NCBI GenBank assembly: GCA_028822935.1
Contig: JAPKCM010000045.1
Location: 1 to 35,042, forward strand
Direction of reading: 5' to 3'
From: Akkermansiaceae bacterium
GTDB lineage: Bacteria > Verrucomicrobiota > Verrucomicrobiia > Verrucomicrobiales > Akkermansiaceae
DNA: 35,042 nucleotides
Each line of letters opens with the position of its first letter. The stretch's first letter is position 1. Positions 34,774-35,042 of the stretch are shown in pieces. The notes beneath the pieces were generated by a model. That model saw only the letters and a list, made by a program, of their open reading frames with translations, was not told where the DNA came from and ran no database searches. Position numbers and translations under genes: made by a program.

Positions 34774-35042
34774 ATGCCGGTGACGACCGGGCTCTTGTTC
34801 TTACCAGTTCTTCTTGTGTCTTTGTTCATGCTCTATCACGTGCTGCCGCCCACCGAAGATGATATTGCAAGTCGGACGAAAAGAGCACCGATGGATAAGG
34901 CCGAGCGGCGAAAATTCATCCGTAGCTATTTTCCGGGAGTCCTTCTGCTCATGCTCGGGTATCTCTGCTTGATGACCTATCGTGATTTGCGGGATAGCTT
35001 CATGGACAAGATTTTGACCGATCTGAATTACACCGTGGATTC
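34774..35042 (+). CDS. DUF5690-like membrane protein, probably N-terminally truncated, cut by the window edge
   Basis: From the ATG at 34774 the frame is open to the right edge (89 codons plus two bases). It encodes a hydrophobic helix (about 5-24, TGLLFLPVLLVSLFMLYHVL), a loop PPTEDDIASRTKRAPMDKAE, a second helix (about 55-70, GVLLLMLGYLCLMTY) and YRDLRDSFMDKI. This resembles, from memory, the middle of DUF5690 membrane proteins, where a T/Y-RDFRDNF motif occurs. The in-frame residues before the ATG (GEFW) also seem to fit the family, but a stop lies at 34729 and the propeller gene ends at 34629. There is therefore no room for the roughly 180 residues expected upstream. It may be a 5'-truncated pseudogene or a short form. 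Confidence 0.55.
   Translation, partial: MPVTTGLLFLPVLLVSLFMLYHVLPPTEDDIASRTKRAPMDKAERRKFIRSYFPGVLLLMLGYLCLMTYRDLRDSFMDKILTDLNYTVD

Noticed and set aside
1-35042. Search for tRNA, rRNA, CRISPR, transposase, integrase and attachment sites
   Set aside because: No cloverleaf-like segment with a CCA end, no regularly spaced direct repeats other than those listed, and no recombinase or transposase motif in any plausible frame.

Overview
The window looks like chromosomal DNA from a Gram-negative member of the Verrucomicrobiota (PVC superphylum), probably an aquatic, polymer-degrading lineage. This is inferred from gene content only. It carries a Kdo transferase (so lipid A/LPS), a secreted PVC-type membrane-bound dehydrogenase with HEAT repeats and cytochrome c, a PQQ-like beta-propeller pair of the kind common in Planctomycetes and Verrucomicrobia, a sulfatase, a sialate O-acetylesterase-like enzyme, and a Tat-exported Gfo/Idh/MocA oxidoreductase. 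I see no rRNA, tRNA, CRISPR array, transposase, phage gene or replication origin. Many genes start with GTG and lack an obvious Shine-Dalgarno sequence.

Layout. 1-1665: the start of an unknown protein with a four-copy coding repeat, divergent from argH. 1699-8633: a mostly tightly packed minus-strand block, read from high to low coordinates: an acidic membrane protein, an unlisted 37-residue hydrophobic peptide, a secreted protein, an AsmA-like membrane-anchored protein, rsmD, waaA and trkH. 8717-10410: an overlapping plus-strand pair, an MGDG-synthase-like glycosyltransferase and a HAD phosphatase. 10592-17071: minus-strand U32/RlhA-like protein, sulfatase and the helicase hrpB. 17188-20409: plus-strand tatA overlapping an exonuclease/endonuclease/phosphatase-family lipoprotein, an exported protein, and an ECF sigma factor overlapping a small membrane protein that may be its anti-sigma factor.

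20569-28755 is the secretory and catabolic section. A dimethylformamidase-like secreted protein is translationally coupled to the PVC dehydrogenase/cytochrome c. They are followed by a sialate O-acetylesterase-like SGNH hydrolase, a glycerophosphodiester phosphodiesterase and a Tat-signal oxidoreductase. 28962-35042 holds an exported protein made of about ten W..DP.AA.WA..LP helical repeats, then two adjacent PQQ-propeller genes, and the beginning of a DUF5690-like membrane protein that seems to lack its N-terminal half.

How the genes relate. Much of the window serves the cell envelope: LPS core (waaA), glycolipid synthesis, an AsmA-like protein, Tat export and secreted hydrolases. The most unusual units are the coupled dehydrogenase/dimethylformamidase-like pair, the propeller pair whose halves appear split and swapped relative to the fused version I recall, and a tandem 15-bp dyad-containing repeat just upstream of that pair. 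All functional assignments rest on recognised motifs and memory of families. No database search was run.
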